Positions 6,379 through 8,243 of a DNA stretch of 8,243 nucleotides are shown here, piece by piece (within the stretch, counting starts at the first letter, position 1; every line of letters begins with the position of its first letter). A program made the translations under genes and the position numbers. The stretch spans positions 1 through 8,243 of the forward strand of contig JBJHAX010000072.1 of the NCBI GenBank assembly GCA_050480705.1. The letters run 5' to 3'. The notes under the pieces were generated by a model that was not told the DNA's origin, did not search any database, and worked only from the letters and a program-made list of their open reading frames with translations. This stretch comes from JBJHAX01 sp050480705 (GTDB lineage Bacteria; Actinomycetota; Nitriliruptoria; Nitriliruptorales; Nitriliruptoraceae).

Positions 6379-7938
6379 TCACTCCCATTCGATGGTGCCC
6401 GGCGGCTTCGAGGTGATATCGAGCACGACCCGGGTCACCTCCTCGACTTCGTTGGTGATCCGCGAGGAGATCCGCGCCAGCACGTCGTAGGGCACCCGCG
6501 TCCAGTCCGCGGTCATCGCGTCCTCGCTCGACACCGGCCTGAGCACGATCGGGTTGCCGTAGGTGCGCCCGTCGCCTTGCACCCCGACGGAACGCACGTC
6601 GGCGAGCAGCACCACCGGGCACTGCCACACGTCACGGTCGAGTCCCGCTGCGGTCATCTCGTCACGGGCGATCAGGTCGGCGGCGCGCAACACCTCGAGA
6701 CGCTCGGCGGTGACTTCGCCGACGATGCGGATCGCCAGGCCCGGGCCGGGGAACGGCTGGCGCCACACGATCGCTTCGGGCAGCCCCAGTTCGAGTCCGA
6801 CCGCACGCACCTCGTCCTTGAACAGGGTGGCCAGCGGTTCGACCAGTTCGAACTCGAGGTCGTCGGGCAGGCCCCCGACGTTGTGGTGGCTCTTGATGTT
6901 GGCCGTACCGGCGCCGCCGCCCGACTCGACCACGTCCGGATACAGCGTGCCCTGCACGAGGAAACGGGCTGCGTCGCTGTCTTCGGCGATGTCGGCGGCG
7001 GCCCGCTCGAAGGCACGGATGAACTCGCGGCCGATGATCCGGCGCTTGTCCTCGGGGTCGACCACGCCGGCCAGCGCCTCCAGGAAACGCGCCTTGGCGT
7101 CGACGACGACCAGGCGTGCCCCGGTCGCATCGACGAAGTCGCGCTCGACCTGTTCGGCTTCGCCTGCGCGCAGCAGCCCGTGGTCGACGAACACGCACGT
7201 GAGCCGCTCACCGATGGCGCGCTGCACGAGCGCTGCCGCGACCGCGGAGTCCACTCCCCCCGACAACCCGCACACCGCGGTGCCGTCACCGACCTGGTCG
7301 CGTATCGCGGCGACCTGCTCGTCGATCTGGTTGCGGGTCGTCCAGGTGCGTTCACAACCGGCGATGTCGAACAAGAACGCTTCGAGGATCCGCTGGCCGT
7401 GCTCGGTGTGGAGCACCTCCGGGTGGAACTGCACGCCAGCGAAGCGGCGCGCCGGGTCTTCGAACGCGGCGATGGGTGCGCGTTCGCTCGTCGCGGTGAC
7501 GGTGAACCCGTCCGGTGCGGCGCTGACCGCATCCCCGTGCGACATCCACACGCTGAAGGTGTCCTCGAGCCCGTCGAACAGACGTGACGCCGTGGCGCCG
7601 GCGACGTCGAGGCGGGTGCGCCCGTATTCGCCACCGCCCGTGCGCGCCACCTCGCCGCCGAGCGCCTGCGCCATCGCCTGGAAGCCGTAGCAGATCCCGA
7701 ACACGGCCACACCGGCGTCGAACAGCGCCGCATCCAGCGCCGGGGCGTCCTCGGCGTACACCGACGACGGCCCGCCCGAGAGCACCACGGCGACCGGTTC
7801 GCGTGCGAGCATCTCGTCGACCGGCATGGTGTGCGGCACGATCTCGGAGTACACCTGGGCTTCGCGGACCCGGCGGGCGATCAGCTGCGCGTACTGCGCG
7901 CCGTAGTCGACGACGAGCACGGGACGGGGCACGGTCAT
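6379..7938 (-). CDS. guaA: GMP synthase (glutamine-hydrolysing)
   Basis: A 519-residue complete enzyme of guanine nucleotide synthesis: XMP + ATP + glutamine + water give GMP + glutamate + AMP + PPi, in the cytoplasm. The N-terminal class I glutamine amidotransferase domain (about 6-192) has LSGGPSSVY (53-61), the nucleophile Cys83 in GICYGFQ (81-87), and FHPEV (171-175) completing the catalytic triad. The ATP-pyrophosphatase domain (about 205-395) has the P-loop LSGGVDS (225-231), and QGTLYPDVVES and NIKSHHNVGGLP (348-358) for XMP and dimer contacts. The C-terminal dimer domain ends in the conserved PPGTIEWE. Length is typical. The ATG at 7938 matches where homologues begin, although its own ribosome site is poor; an 11-codon ORF overlaps this start by ATGA. 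Both neighbours are sugar genes on the other strand, so guaA is probably transcribed alone. Confidence 0.98.
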   Translation of the reverse strand: MTVPRPVLVVDYGAQYAQLIARRVREAQVYSEIVPHTMPVDEMLAREPVAVVLSGGPSSVYAEDAPALDAALFDAGVAVFGICYGFQAMAQALGGEVARTGGGEYGRTRLDVAGATASRLFDGLEDTFSVWMSHGDAVSAAPDGFTVTATSERAPIAAFEDPARRFAGVQFHPEVLHTEHGQRILEAFLFDIAGCERTWTTRNQIDEQVAAIRDQVGDGTAVCGLSGGVDSAVAAALVQRAIGERLTCVFVDHGLLRAGEAEQVERDFVDATGARLVVVDAKARFLEALAGVVDPEDKRRIIGREFIRAFERAAADIAEDSDAARFLVQGTLYPDVVESGGGAGTANIKSHHNVGGLPDDLEFELVEPLATLFKDEVRAVGLELGLPEAIVWRQPFPGPGLAIRIVGEVTAERLEVLRAADLIARDEMTAAGLDRDVWQCPVVLLADVRSVGVQGDGRTYGNPIVLRPVSSEDAMTADWTRVPYDVLARISSRITNEVEEVTRVVLDITSKPPGTIEWE

Positions 7939-7970
7939 TGCGCTGCCGCCACAGTGACTTGACCTCCCAC
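7935..7970 (-). CDS. Possible 11-codon leader ORF upstream of guaA
   Basis: On the minus strand a GTG at 7970 opens a reading frame for MGGQVTVAAAQ and stops at a TGA (7937-7935) that overlaps the guaA ATG in the ATGA arrangement. GGGAGG lies five bases before the GTG, a far better ribosome site than anything directly before guaA. This would let ribosomes finishing the small ORF restart at guaA. The peptide shows no codon run that would sense a metabolite, so simple translational coupling is more likely than attenuation. At this length it could be chance. Confidence 0.25.
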   Translation of the reverse strand: MGGQVTVAAAQ

Positions 7971-8119
7971 GTCGTCCTCCCGGTCCGCGCTCGGGTCCTG
8001 GGCCGATGCCGCACGCTACTTGGCCCGGCCGCCACCGCGTGTGCGCCGGACGGCCACGGAGCAGCGCTGCGAAGACGAGTACAGTCCGCCCGGCCCTACC
8101 CCTGCCAGGAGATCGTGCC
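7939..8119. promoter_or_regulatory. Divergent promoter region, guaA and epimerase
   Basis: A 181-bp gap between divergent genes. Towards the epimerase, TACAGT at 8080-8085 fits the TANNNT pattern and would give a leader of about 28 nt containing AGGAG. Towards guaA, TAGCGT (minus strand, 8018-8013) fits the same loose pattern and would give a leader near 70 nt including the small ORF at 7970-7935. No clear -35 elements and no purine or guanine riboswitch core are seen; the region is GC-rich throughout. Confidence 0.4.
8107..8111 (+). promoter_or_regulatory. Ribosome binding site deciding the epimerase GTG start
   Basis: AGGAG with 8 bases before the GTG at 8120. A nearer GTG at 8115 is out of frame with the Rossmann motif, so the site and the frame together choose 8120. 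Confidence 0.6.
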
Positions 8120-8243
8120 GTGCAACGTGCCGTGGTGACCGGTGTCGCCGGCTTCGTCGGCAGCAACCTCGCCGAGCGGCTGCTCGCCGAAGGTGTCGAG
8201 GTGGTCGGGATCGACTGCCTCACCGACTACTACGACCCGGCGA
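8120..8243 (+). CDS. NAD-dependent epimerase/dehydratase (partial, 3' end outside window)
   Basis: Only the first 41 codons are present; the frame is open to the window end. The protein starts at GTG with MQRAVVTGVAGFVGSNLAE, giving the Rossmann dinucleotide-binding motif TGxxGFxG (7-14) right at the N-terminus, as in extended short-chain dehydrogenases acting on sugar nucleotides. A second strand ends in VVGIDCLTDYYDPA (28-41), where Asp32 should hold the NAD ribose; the DYYDP ending resembles UDP-glucuronate/UDP-glucose 4-epimerase-like members. The exact sugar and reaction cannot be fixed without the catalytic YxxxK and substrate regions. It probably supplies a sugar donor for cell-surface polysaccharide, in keeping with the glycosyltransferase at 5229-6371. 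Confidence 0.88.
   Translation, partial: MQRAVVTGVAGFVGSNLAERLLAEGVEVVGIDCLTDYYDPA

Noticed and set aside
5539..7587. A 682-codon open frame on the plus strand spanning the glycosyltransferase and guaA.
   Set aside because: It is a shadow of two real genes: the first half is the glycosyltransferase out of frame and the second half is antisense to guaA. Its composition is Arg/Ser/Pro/Ala-rich first and His/Asp/Val-rich later, with no family motif.
7939..8119. Possible guanine riboswitch before guaA.
   Set aside because: The leader shows no AT-rich purine aptamer core or matching three-way junction, and guaA control by such a switch is not usual in this kind of organism.
1..8243. Search for CRISPR repeats, insertion sequences, tRNA genes and phage or defence genes.
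   Set aside because: No spaced identical repeats, transposase-like proteins, tRNA-like cloverleaf or T-loop sequences, or known defence domains were seen; base composition and gene style look uniform throughout.

Overview
The window is GC-rich, compact bacterial DNA with strongly G/C-ending codons, several GTG starts, divergent promoters only about 100-300 bp long and neighbouring stop codons that nearly touch or overlap. This style, together with a LemA/M48 pair, a lipoprotein-type solute receptor (implying a cell without a free periplasm) and an Asp/Glu/Pro-rich lipoprotein linker, suggests a high-GC actinomycete, perhaps a marine or freshwater member of Acidimicrobiia. That placement is inference; no marker RNA gene is present.

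Layout. (1) 46-1164, minus: a lipoprotein substrate receptor of the TctC/Bug family (tripartite tricarboxylate transporters). (2) 1165-1468: a 304-bp divergent regulatory region. (3) 1469-1792, plus: a small NIPSNAP-family dimeric alpha/beta-barrel protein. (4) 1726-5125, minus: four genes, in transcription order LemA, M48 (HtpX-like) membrane metalloprotease, DUF4956 membrane protein and VTC-domain (polyphosphate polymerase-like) protein. The last runs 67 bp into the convergent NIPSNAP gene. (5) 5229-6371, plus: a GT4-type glycosyltransferase divergent from lemA. (6) 6379-7938, minus: guaA, complete GMP synthase, ending 7 bp from the glycosyltransferase stop. (7) 8120-8243, plus: the start of an NAD-dependent sugar-nucleotide epimerase/dehydratase, cut by the window end.

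How the genes fit together. LemA and the M48 protease form a familiar membrane-associated pair, probably for envelope protein turnover. DUF4956 and VTC are a recurrent bacterial pair and are nearly fused here (7 bp apart), so they probably form a membrane-anchored anionic-polymer enzyme. The glycosyltransferase and the epimerase suggest a surface polysaccharide function on either side of housekeeping guaA. The receptor gene probably belongs with transporter membrane genes beyond the left edge.

I found no tRNA, rRNA, CRISPR array, insertion sequence or convincing intrinsic terminator. Most of the window is ordinary. The points most worth checking are the DUF4956-VTC module downstream of the protease pair, the antisense 3' overlap, a possible 11-codon leader ORF coupled to guaA, and a pair of identical-form palindromes upstream of the receptor gene.
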